Assembly (NCBI RefSeq): GCF_023093535.1 | Contig: NZ_CP095757.1 | Span: forward strand, 1,550,001-1,614,000 | Source: Halovivax limisalsi | Lineage (GTDB): Archaea > Halobacteriota > Halobacteria > Halobacteriales > Natrialbaceae | Direction of reading: 5' to 3' | Length of the DNA: 64,000 nucleotides | Shown: positions 43,780 to 51,093 of the stretch, piece by piece | Layout of the letters: each line of letters opens with the position of its first letter | Numbering within the stretch: position 1 is the first letter of the stretch | The notes under the pieces: model-generated | What the model was told of the DNA's origin: nothing | Seen by the model: the letters and a program-made list of their open reading frames with translations, nothing else | The model's database searches: none | Program-made: the position numbers and the translations under genes

Positions 43780-43787
43780 TTTTTATG
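43780..43787 (+). promoter_or_regulatory. Possible internal TATA box for hicA
   Basis: TTTTTATG in the hicB-hicA spacer, 29-36 bases before the hicA ATG at 43816. It would allow the toxin to be transcribed apart from the antitoxin. Confidence 0.45.
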
Positions 43788-43815
43788 TATTCTCTCCCTG
43801 TCTACCAGTAACTAA

Positions 43816-44067
43816 ATGCCCAAAACGTCGTTCTCTGGCCGCGAGATTGCGAAAGTCCTCCAGAACCACGGATTTCGACGCGCCGGGCGAAAGGGAAGCC
43901 ACCTCAAACTGCGCTACGAGCACCCAGTAACCAGAGAAGTACGGATAGTTACCGTTCCAATGAAGTCCGAAGACGAGATCCCGACCGGGACGCTCCAGTC
44001 GATCGCAAACCAATGTGGCGCAGAGGATTTCCACGCCTGGTGCGAGTGGATCGACGAGAACCGATAG
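43816..44067 (+). CDS. hicA: HicA-family mRNA interferase toxin
   Basis: 83 residues with the double-stranded-RNA-binding-like HicA fold: FSGREIAKVLQNHGFRRAGR, GSHLKLRY with the catalytic His, and VTVPMKSEDEIPTGTLQSIA. HicA cleaves mRNA and halts translation unless bound by HicB. Length and motifs are complete, so the toxin appears active. ATG 43816 is used. An apparent TATA box in the spacer suggests it can be expressed independently of hicB. Confidence 0.9.
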   Translation: MPKTSFSGREIAKVLQNHGFRRAGRKGSHLKLRYEHPVTREVRIVTVPMKSEDEIPTGTLQSIANQCGAEDFHAWCEWIDENR

Positions 44068-44391
44068 AGTGTCAATCGAAGCCGAGTGACTCGATCCCGG
44101 CCTGGCTGCGGATCACACTCTTTTGGAAACCGAAACTTCCCCACCAGCAACGCCGGTGATCGGCGAGGCAATCTCGCGCAGGTAGACGTGGACGTGTTCG
44201 CTCGACGAATTCAGACGAAGGCACAGAACTCCCCTCCCTGAATCGAGGCGGCGACGGCGTCGGGGTGCGTTCCGAATCGAACTGCCCTCGAATTCTGAGG
44301 GAGCGCCGTCAGGACCTAATTCGCCAGAATACCGGCGAACTGGGCTCTCTCAACGTTTTTAGTTTCCCTCGGAATACGAGTTAAATCGGAA
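44068..44391. other. Intergenic region between hicA and tRNA-Ala (324 bases)
   Basis: No intact gene is seen. On the minus strand fragments such as HPDAVAASIQGGEFCAFV and SSEHVHVYLREIASPITG look protein-like but lie in different frames, so decayed coding sequence is possible. A T-run (44356-44360) lies just beyond the 3' end of the tRNA gene. Confidence 0.4.
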
Positions 44392-44463
44392 TGGACTCGC
44401 CGGGATTTGAACCCGGGGCCTCTCCCATGCCAAGGGAGTGATCTACCACTGATCTACGAGCCC
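44392..44463 (-). tRNA. tRNA-Ala (anticodon GGC)
   Basis: 72 bases fold into a full cloverleaf: acceptor stem GGGCTCG/CGAGTCC, D arm, anticodon stem CTCCC/GGGAG with loop TTGGCAT (anticodon GGC, reading GCC/GCU), and a TPsiC arm with GGTTCAAATCC. The third acceptor pair is G3:U70, the main identity element for alanyl-tRNA synthetase. CCA is not encoded and the discriminator base is A. No intron is present. The gene borders the accessory region to its left. Confidence 0.95.
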
Positions 44464-44922
44464 GCGGTCGCAGCAGGAATTTTTCTGCGGGTGTAGATAA
44501 ACCCCTCGAAAGCGCGAGGCGGGCGCCAGGCGGTGACACGGACTCGGTCCCCTCCGATCATGATGCTACCCCTGCCCGTCTCCCTGGCGGATCGGGAGTC
44601 GGACGCGATCTGGCTGCTCGCTGAGACTCGATCGTTCGCTCCGTTCTCCGTCTGACCCGTTTTCGCCTTCGGTTCCGAGCCACGGTGTGTTTTCGGGCGC
44701 ATCCCGTCTCCCGACCGTTCGTCCGCCTGAATCCGGTCTAGAAACCCTTTTGCCCCCTACCCCACAATACCTCGTTGGGAATCGCACGGCCGCAAATCTG
44801 ACCCGTCGCGCCACGGCGTCCACCTCGGACCCGGATCGGTCTCTCGGCGCGACTCGAGATTGCGGAAGTGCGCCCGGCGAGTAGCCGGATTGTCGCGGTC
44901 AGTGTGGTTCCTATCCTCACCA
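44464..44922. other. Divergent intergenic region between tRNA-Ala and the S15 operon (459 bases)
   Basis: The left end holds the tRNA promoter. The right part must hold the promoter of the ribosomal operon; AAACCCTTTTGCC near 44745-44757 is the most AT-rich candidate. No gene or strong hairpin is seen between them. Confidence 0.4.
44495..44503 (-). promoter_or_regulatory. TATA box of tRNA-Ala
   Basis: GGTTTATCT on the minus strand, centred about 35 bases before the 5' end of the mature tRNA. Confidence 0.45.
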
Positions 44923-45390
44923 ATGGCACGCATGCACACCCGCCGTCGCGGCTCGTCCGGATCGGACAAGCCGACGGCAGACGACCCACCGGAGTGGAGT
45001 GACGTGGACGAAGACGCGATCGAAGAGCGCGTCGTCGAGCTGGCCGACCAGGGCTACGATCCCAGCCAGATCGGCATGAAGTTGCGCGACGAGGGCGTCA
45101 CCGGGACGCCGGTCCCCGACGTCTCGCTCGCGACGGGCAAGTCCATCACGGAGATCCTGGCTGAGAACGACGCGGAACCCGACTTCCCGGAGGATCTGTA
45201 CAATCTGATGGAGCGCGCGGTCCGCCTGCGCGAGCACATCCGGGAGAACCCGCAGGACCACCAGAACAAGCGCGCGCTGCAGAACACGGAGTCGAAGGTC
45301 CGTCGCCTCGCCGACTACTACCGCGGCGACGAGATCGACGCCGACTTCACCTACAGCTACGACGTCGCCGTCGAACTCATCGAAGACTAG
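44923..45390 (+). CDS. rps15: 30S ribosomal protein S15
   Basis: 155 residues, the archaeal/eukaryotic S15 (uS15) form with N-terminal extension: MARMHTRRRGSSGSDKP at the start, SQIGMKLRDEGVTGTPVPDV in the middle and the conserved S15 core (PEDLYNLMERAVRLREHIRE, NKRALQNTESKVRRLADYYR). It binds 16S rRNA in the platform of the small subunit. ATG 44923 gives the standard start. It leads an operon: the stop touches the ATG of the RecJ-like gene with no gap. Confidence 0.97.
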   Translation: MARMHTRRRGSSGSDKPTADDPPEWSDVDEDAIEERVVELADQGYDPSQIGMKLRDEGVTGTPVPDVSLATGKSITEILAENDAEPDFPEDLYNLMERAVRLREHIRENPQDHQNKRALQNTESKVRRLADYYRGDEIDADFTYSYDVAVELIED

Positions 45391-46626
45391 ATGACCGCAA
45401 CGGGCCGATCCGCCGAGGCGACGCCGGCCGCCGTCGAGAGCGCCGGCTTCGTCCAGTTGCTCGCACGGCCAGACGGCGACGCGCTCGCCGCGGCCGGCGT
45501 CCTCGCCCGGGCGCTCGACGCCCGCGAGACGCCCTTCCAGGTGAGCGTCTGCGAGCGAGCCGACCGCGCGTCGCGCGTCGCGACGGACGCCGACACGGTC
45601 ACGGTGGCGCTCGGTCCGATCGACGTTCCGTCGAGTTCCGACGGGTCCGTCGTCTCCATCGACCCCGCACACGGGTCGCTGACGGGACAGGCCGTCGAGT
45701 TGGCCGACGCACTCGATGTCGACGTCGATCCCGGCCTCGCCCTCGCCGGCACCGTCGCCGCGGGGACGGCGACGCCGGACGCCGATCCACTCGCCGAACT
45801 CGTCGATATCGCCCGCGAGACGGGCGTCCTGGATCGACGACCCGGCGTGGCGATCCCGACCGACGATCCCGTCGACGGCCTCGCACACGCGACGCTGGTC
45901 CGGGCCGCGTGGTCCGGTGACGCCGACGCCGCGGCGACGGCCACCGGCGACGCCGAGGGACGGCAACTGGCCTCGGTCGTCGCGATCGACGCGATCGGCT
46001 GCGACGGGGCCTCGGCGCGAGCGGCCGAGACGATCGATCGGGTGCTCCATCCGGATACGACGCCGGACGGCCCGTTCGCGACCGTCGGCGGCCTGGCGGA
46101 CGTCCTCACCGCCACCGCTCGCACGGCGCCGGGCATCGGCGTCACGCTCGCGTACGGGCGCGACGTCACGGACGTCGCGCTCGAGGCCTGGCGGACCCAT
46201 GGCGAGGCGGTCCACGCGGCGCTCGACGCCGCCACGACGGCGCGCCACGACGGCGTCTTCGTCTGTCGACTCGACGACGAGGCGCCCGACCTCGCCCGCA
46301 CGGACGCGATCGAGACCGTCGCCGGCCTGGCCGCGGCGACGATGACGCCGGAACCCGTCGTGCTGGCCGTCGGTGACGATCGCATCGGTCTCGCCACGGC
46401 CGACGGAACCCCGGCGGCCATCCACTGCGACGCCGTGGCCGCGAGCCACGAGGTAGTCGCGGACGCGGGTCACCGGACCGGGACGCTCTATCCCGGCGAA
46501 CCGACCGACCCGGTCGACGGAGCGAGCCATCCGACCGACGACGGTGTCGATCAGCCGACGGACGACGCGTTCGACGCTGCGATCGACGTCGACGCCGTTA
46601 TCGAGACCGTGAGGGCCGAGTCGTGA
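45391..46626 (+). CDS. RecJ-like / DHH-family protein, probably degenerate
   Basis: 411 residues. The N-terminal part (VQLLARPDGDALAAAGVLAR) resembles the first RecJ/Cdc45 motif, where active enzymes have D-x-D; the DHH triad that gives the family its name is not visible. The middle and C-terminal parts follow the haloarchaeal RecJ-like proteins encoded between S15 and Pcc1. Archaeal RecJ-family proteins act in DNA replication with GINS or in repair. Loss of the DHH suggests a structural role like Cdc45, but that is inference. The start directly abuts the S15 stop and the stop overlaps the Pcc1 start. Confidence 0.8.
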   Translation: MTATGRSAEATPAAVESAGFVQLLARPDGDALAAAGVLARALDARETPFQVSVCERADRASRVATDADTVTVALGPIDVPSSSDGSVVSIDPAHGSLTGQAVELADALDVDVDPGLALAGTVAAGTATPDADPLAELVDIARETGVLDRRPGVAIPTDDPVDGLAHATLVRAAWSGDADAAATATGDAEGRQLASVVAIDAIGCDGASARAAETIDRVLHPDTTPDGPFATVGGLADVLTATARTAPGIGVTLAYGRDVTDVALEAWRTHGEAVHAALDAATTARHDGVFVCRLDDEAPDLARTDAIETVAGLAAATMTPEPVVLAVGDDRIGLATADGTPAAIHCDAVAASHEVVADAGHRTGTLYPGEPTDPVDGASHPTDDGVDQPTDDAFDAAIDVDAVIETVRAES

Positions 46627-47057
46627 CCCGCCGCGCCACCATCCGGATGGCCCACGCCGACCCGGAGACGATCGCGGCGGCGATCGCGCCCGACAACACC
46701 GACGAGATGCGGACGCGCGTCGAGCGCTTCCGGGACGACGGACCGGGCGACGGGGGCGCGGCGGACGAGACCAAAATGACGGACACGGCGGGCGCGACCG
46801 AGACGACGGACGCGGCCGACGTATCCGCGACACCGGACGCGGCCGACGCCGTCGTCGTCACGACGATCGAGCGCGACTCGACGAGCGGACTGCACTCGAC
46901 CGTCGACGATACGCTCGTCAACCTGGCCGTCGCCGATCGGGTGGCCACGCTCGCCCGCGGCGACGAGGGTTCGACGGGGTCCGACGACGCGGCGGAATCC
47001 ACGCGAGTTGCATCGACCGACGACCGACCGACGACAGACACGACCGATACATCATGA
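46623..47057 (+). CDS. pcc1: KEOPS complex subunit Pcc1, with acidic insertion
   Basis: 144 residues against a usual 75-90. The first strands (ATIRMAHADPETIAAAIAPD) and the second half (VVTTIERDSTSGLHSTVDDT and LVNLAVADRVATLA) match Pcc1, the dimerising subunit of KEOPS, which makes the t6A modification of tRNAs. Between them lies a 40-residue Asp/Thr/Ala-rich insertion (about 35-75), and there is a similar tail. Both look disordered. The start is a GTG at 46623 inside the preceding gene's last codons (GTGA); the stop overlaps the S3Ae ATG. Its place between S15 and S3Ae is conserved in haloarchaea. Confidence 0.85.
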   Translation: MTRRATIRMAHADPETIAAAIAPDNTDEMRTRVERFRDDGPGDGGAADETKMTDTAGATETTDAADVSATPDAADAVVVTTIERDSTSGLHSTVDDTLVNLAVADRVATLARGDEGSTGSDDAAESTRVASTDDRPTTDTTDTS

Positions 47058-47695
47058 GTGAACGATCAGTTTCACGCGCAAAGCAGGAGAAGCGGTGGTA
47101 CACCGTGCTCGCGCCGGAGCAGTTCGACCGGCAGGAGCTCGGCGAGACCCCCGCGGACGAACCGGAACAGGTGCTCGACCGAACGATCGAGACGACGCTC
47201 GGCGAGCTGACGAACAACGCGAGCGAGAACAACACGAAGCTCACGTTCCGCATCACGGACGTGGGCAGCGATGCCGCCTACACGGAGTTCATCGCTCACT
47301 CGCTCACCCGCGACTACCTGCGCTCGCTGGTCCGGCGCGGCGCCTCGAAGGTCGAGGCCTACGTCACGGTCCTGACGACCGACGACTACCGCGTCCAGAT
47401 CCAGCCCGTCGCCTTTACGACCAAGAACGCCGACGCGAGCCAGGAGCAGGCCATCCGCGAGCAGATGGTCGAGATGGTCGAGGACGCCGCCGCCGATCGC
47501 TCCTTCGAGGAGCTCATCGACAGCGTCGTCCAGGGGCGACTCTCCTCGGCCATCTACGGCGAGGCCAAGACCATCTACCCGCTGCGACGCGTCGAGATCC
47601 AGAAGGCGACGCTCGAGGCACACCCCGAAGAGGTCGCCGAGGAGCAGGAGACCGCCGTCGACGTCGACGAAGCGGACGTCGAAGCCGACGACTAG
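47054..47695 (+). CDS. rps3ae: 30S ribosomal protein S3Ae (eS1)
   Basis: 213 residues of the eS1 family: KQEKRWYTVLAPEQFDRQEL, a central NNASENNTKLTFRITDV and SLVRRGASKVEAYVTVLTTD. The protein sits near the mRNA exit of the small subunit. The start overlaps the Pcc1 stop (ATGA), so translation is coupled. The C-terminal acidic tail (DVDEADVEADD) is encoded in the first unit of a 55-bp tandem repeat that continues after the stop; the tail is therefore the part under change. Confidence 0.96.
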   Translation: MSERSVSRAKQEKRWYTVLAPEQFDRQELGETPADEPEQVLDRTIETTLGELTNNASENNTKLTFRITDVGSDAAYTEFIAHSLTRDYLRSLVRRGASKVEAYVTVLTTDDYRVQIQPVAFTTKNADASQEQAIREQMVEMVEDAAADRSFEELIDSVVQGRLSSAIYGEAKTIYPLRRVEIQKATLEAHPEEVAEEQETAVDVDEADVEADD

Positions 47696-47912
47696 GTCGG
47701 CCGTCGAAGCCGACGACGTCGACGAAGCGGACGTCGAAGCCGACGACTAGGTCGGCCGTCGAAGCCGACGACGTCGACGAAGCGGACGTCGAAGCCGACG
47801 ACTAGGTCGGCCGTCGAAGCCGACGACGTCGACGAAGCGGACGTCGAAGCCGACGACTAGGTCGGCCGTCGAAGCCGACGACGTCGACGAAGCGGACGTC
47901 GAAACCGACGAC
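47663..47912. repeat. 55-bp tandem repeat, about 4.6 copies, overlapping the end of rps3ae
   Basis: Units start at 47663, 47718, 47773, 47828 and 47883 (last one partial and diverging after about 30 bases; it has AAA where the others have AAG). Each full unit contains the rps3ae stop TAG at the same place. As 55 is not a multiple of three, each unit is in another frame relative to the gene. Only the first unit is translated as S3Ae. Copies 1-4 are identical, which shows recent amplification. Confidence 0.95.
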
Positions 47913-48045
47913 GTCGATCGCGAACCGACCGTCGACGCCGACGAACGACCGCCCGGAGTGGGGATTTCCGCGGCGACGCTCAGTGAGCGATCTCGACTGT
48001 CGGCTCGAATAGCGACCTTCGCGTGGACGACCGCGGAGCGACCGC
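47913..48045. other. Spacer after the tandem repeat
   Basis: In the frame of the last repeat unit an acidic coding-like stretch (VDREPTVDADERPPG) continues, which may be the original 3' end of rps3ae before amplification placed stops in front of it. No separate gene is seen. Confidence 0.3.
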
Positions 48046-48495
48046 TCACTCCGTGACTTCGATCGACCCGACCATTCGGGGGTTCTCGTCGCCGTCGAAC
48101 TCGTGGGGGATGCAACAGTAGCCGTAGGTCCCGGGAACCTCGAAGGTGTGTGCGAACGTATCGCGCGTACTGAAGCCGCCCTCGCCCGATCTGTTCCAGG
48201 CCTCCCTGGCCGCCTGCTCGCTCTCGAAGCCGCCGGTGGCGAAGTAAGCGGCGCCGTCGGGGAGTCCCCCCTCGTACGCGGTGATCGTGTGGACGGACTC
48301 GCTCGTGTTCTTCCAGACGACGCGTTCGCCGACGGTCGCCGCGTACGTTTTCGGCGTGAATTTGTTGCGGGTCATGCCGATGTCGTAGGGCTCGCCGCCG
48401 AAGAGGTCCGTCGCCACCTCGCCGAACGCGGTGCACCCGGCGAGACTCGTCAGGCTGACCGTCCCCAGCCCGGCGAGATACGCGCGCCGTCGCAT
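48046..48495 (-). CDS. Blue-copper (cupredoxin) lipoprotein, halocyanin-like
   Basis: 149 residues. An N-terminal MRRRAYLAGLG leads to the lipobox SLAGC (Cys21), so it is a membrane-anchored surface protein. Copper ligands expected for the plastocyanin/halocyanin type are present: H69 (SVHTITA), C128 and H131 (CIPHEF) and M141 (PRMVG). The loop between H131 and M141 is longer than in halocyanins, and C127 is an extra cysteine. It probably carries electrons outside the membrane. It faces the archaetidylserine synthase gene divergently. Confidence 0.87.
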   Translation of the reverse strand: MRRRAYLAGLGTVSLTSLAGCTAFGEVATDLFGGEPYDIGMTRNKFTPKTYAATVGERVVWKNTSESVHTITAYEGGLPDGAAYFATGGFESEQAAREAWNRSGEGGFSTRDTFAHTFEVPGTYGYCCIPHEFDGDENPRMVGSIEVTE

Positions 48496-48741
48496 AGTCG
48501 GGTGGTGGGACAGCGGGCGTTTAACGGCCCCGGTTTCTCCCGTCGGCCGGGAATCGGGCGGTCGAACCCGGCGTCGAATCGGGCGTGGTCGCAGGCGAGC
48601 GGTGACCCCCGGGCGCGGACGAGTTGGGTGGTTGCGGGAGCCAGTTCACCGGCGGCCCGGCTCCTCGCATTGATCCACCGTGATACCGGCTCGACCGCCG
48701 GACGGAAACACGTAAGGTCGACGGCCCGCCAATCGGGGAGT

Positions 48742-49461
48742 ATGCTTCCACGGTTCGTCGGACGCCTCGGCGCGGCCGACGTCGTGACGGTGGCGAACGC
48801 GGCGCTCGGGTTTCTCGCCGTCGTCCTCGCGTTCGCCGACGCTCGCCTGGCCGCGCGAGTCGTCCTCCTCGCGGCGGTCCTCGACGGGCTCGACGGCGTC
48901 GTCGCGCGCCACTTCGGCGGGACGCCGGTCGGCCCGCACCTCGACTCGCTGGCCGACGTGGCGTCGTTCGCGGTCGCGCCGGCCGTCATCGCGTTCGTCG
49001 TCGTCACCGACGGCCTGGCGATCGACGCGGGCGCCTGGAGCCTCGAACTCGGCGCGGTCACGGCCGTCTGCGGCCTGTTCGTCGCGATGGCGGTGACGCG
49101 GCTGGGGCTCTACACCGCTTACGACACCGCCGACGAGTTCACCGAGGGCGTCCAGACGACGCTCGCGGCGACGATTCTCGGCGCGGCGATCCTCGCGAAG
49201 GTGACCGACCCGTGGCTCGTGCTCGGGGCGACCGCCGCGTTCTGTTACCTGATGGTCTCGCGCATCCGCTATCCGGAGTTGCTGGCGCGCGACGCCTTGC
49301 TGATGGGCGTCGTCCACGTCCTCGCCGTCCTCATCCCAGATTTCTTCGGTCGGACATTCCCCTACGCACTACTCACACTGGGCGTGGCCTACCTCGTCCT
49401 CGGTCCGGCGCTGTACTGGCGCGGCGGTGCGTTCGCGTCCGCGGTGTATGGAAACGCTTAG
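48742..49461 (+). CDS. pssA: Archaetidylserine synthase (CDP-alcohol phosphatidyltransferase)
   Basis: 239 residues with about seven membrane helices. The CDP-alcohol transferase motif is complete: D48, D51, G52, A55, R56, G64, D68 and D72 (DGLDGVVAR then GPHLDSLAD). It joins serine to CDP-archaeol to form archaetidylserine, the precursor of archaetidylethanolamine. In Haloferax this pathway is needed for archaeosortase-dependent lipid anchoring, and archaeosortase A is in the same window (14990-16024), though 33 kb away. ATG 48742 gives the family start; the longer upstream frame overlaps the divergent copper protein. Confidence 0.9.
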   Translation: MLPRFVGRLGAADVVTVANAALGFLAVVLAFADARLAARVVLLAAVLDGLDGVVARHFGGTPVGPHLDSLADVASFAVAPAVIAFVVVTDGLAIDAGAWSLELGAVTAVCGLFVAMAVTRLGLYTAYDTADEFTEGVQTTLAATILGAAILAKVTDPWLVLGATAAFCYLMVSRIRYPELLARDALLMGVVHVLAVLIPDFFGRTFPYALLTLGVAYLVLGPALYWRGGAFASAVYGNA

Positions 49462-49536
49462 GGGGATTTGCACCCGAGCGAGGCACATGCAACCGCCCAG
49501 GAGTCCGCGGTCGGCCCGGCGCCGACGGGTGCGGCC

Positions 49537-50976
49537 ATGACCGACGAGTCGGCGCCCGACGACGGCGAATCGGGCGCCCCCGACGAGCAGACGGGCGACG
49601 AATCGGCCGAATCGACGCCCGAGACGGCATCGGGGCCCGACGTGGCCTCGATCGAGGCGTCGCTCGACGCCGTCGAGGCCGAGCACGACGCACTGGCGGC
49701 CGACCTCGAGGCGGCCGAGACCGAGGACGATCTCGACGACGTCGAAGCCGCCCTCGCCGACGTCCGCGAGGACCTCGAGGCCATCGAGATCCCCGAACCC
49801 CCGGAGGAACCCGACGACGAGGAGGAAGACGCGCCCCCGGATCCGTACGAGGACGTCCGCGAGCGACGAGACGAGCTCGAAGACGACCTCGACGACGTCG
49901 CGTCCGGGATCGAAGACCAGCGCGGCCCGTACGCCGAGGACGTCGTCTCCGACCTCGAGAGCGCCAGCGGCGACATCGAGTCGACCCGCTGGACGCGCGA
50001 GGGTATCGCCGACCTCTACGCGACGATCGAGACCGCGGTCGCAGAGAGCGAGGCCGCCCTCGACACCCCGCTGCACATCGACGACTCGGTCGCTAGGAAC
50101 GTCGAACCGGCGGCCGAGGACGAACCCCGGAGCGAGCTCGACGAACGGATCGAGGAGGCCGCCGCCGGCTTCGTCTCGGTGATCGACGACCTGATCGAGG
50201 CCGTCGAGGACGCCGACCTCGACCCCGACGACGATGCGGCAACGATCGCGGCGATGCTCGAGGTCACCGACGACCTGCAGTCGGGCGTCGACGACGCGAC
50301 CGCGTGGGACGATCTCGAGGTTCGCGAACAGCTCGTCCGGGAGGGCTTCTACGAGGGGCTCGGTCACGTCAAGGACTTCCCGCCGGAGTGGCACGCGCTC
50401 AAGGTCCACGAACGCCAGGGCAACGTCGACATGATCCTGCTCGCGCTCGAGTCGCTCGACTCCGATTACATGGAGGAACACTGTCTGGAGGCGCTCGAGC
50501 GGGTCGGCGACGAGCGCGCCGTCGACGCGATGCTCCAGAAGGCGAACCGTCGCGACGAGGCTGCGATCGCCGTCCTCGGCAAGATCGGCGTCGCCGACGA
50601 CGAGGTCGTCGACACCTTGCTCGATTACGTCGACTCGGGCAACCTGAGCATGCAGGCGACGACGTTCCGCGCGCTCGGCGAACTCGGCGCGACCGAGGCC
50701 GTCCAGCCGATCGCCGACCAGCTCGCCGCCGACGACGAGGCGATCAGAAGCCGGGCCGCCCGCGCGCTCGGCCTGATCGGCGATACGCGCGCGATCGACC
50801 CGCTCGCCGATCGCCTCGAGTCCGACGAGAGCGACACCGTCCGGGCCAGCGCCGCGTGGGCGCTCCGACAGATCGGCGTGCCGGCGGCGCTCGAAGCCGC
50901 GGCGGCGTACGCGGACGATCGCACGTACCTCGTCCAGACCGAGGCCGAACGAGCGAAACGAGCCATCGGCGACTGA
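49537..50976 (+). CDS. HEAT-repeat protein with acidic coiled-coil N-terminus
   Basis: 479 residues. Residues 1-45 are disordered and acidic; about 45-240 are helical with strong coiled-coil character (DALAADLEAAETEDDLDDVE). The C-terminal 190 residues form HEAT or PBS-lyase-type repeats (MQATTFRALGELGATEAVQP, SRAARALGLIGDTRAIDPLA, RASAAWALRQIGVPAALEAA). Such repeats bind other proteins; the partner is unknown. An in-frame TTG at 49468 gives a longer version, but ATG 49537 is more likely. No membrane segment is seen. Confidence 0.8.
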   Translation: MTDESAPDDGESGAPDEQTGDESAESTPETASGPDVASIEASLDAVEAEHDALAADLEAAETEDDLDDVEAALADVREDLEAIEIPEPPEEPDDEEEDAPPDPYEDVRERRDELEDDLDDVASGIEDQRGPYAEDVVSDLESASGDIESTRWTREGIADLYATIETAVAESEAALDTPLHIDDSVARNVEPAAEDEPRSELDERIEEAAAGFVSVIDDLIEAVEDADLDPDDDAATIAAMLEVTDDLQSGVDDATAWDDLEVREQLVREGFYEGLGHVKDFPPEWHALKVHERQGNVDMILLALESLDSDYMEEHCLEALERVGDERAVDAMLQKANRRDEAAIAVLGKIGVADDEVVDTLLDYVDSGNLSMQATTFRALGELGATEAVQPIADQLAADDEAIRSRAARALGLIGDTRAIDPLADRLESDESDTVRASAAWALRQIGVPAALEAAAAYADDRTYLVQTEAERAKRAIGD

Positions 50977-51060
50977 ATCGGGTGTCGCCGTCCGGGCCAT
51001 CTGGACTCCGGCCACCCGTCCGTACCTCTAGCGCTCGTCCGGGTTGTCTCCCCGTCCGAC

Positions 51061-51069
51061 ACTTTATAA
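51061..51069 (+). promoter_or_regulatory. TATA box of the phospholipase-D-like gene
   Basis: ACTTTATAA, about 28 bases before GTG 51094. Confidence 0.55.
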
Positions 51070-51093
51070 GGGAGCACCCGGCCACCCCGTGGT

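Noticed and set aside
44392-44463. Second copy of the tRNA-Ala 3' end as an attachment site
   Set aside because: No matching copy was found in the island or elsewhere in the window, so no att pair can be claimed.
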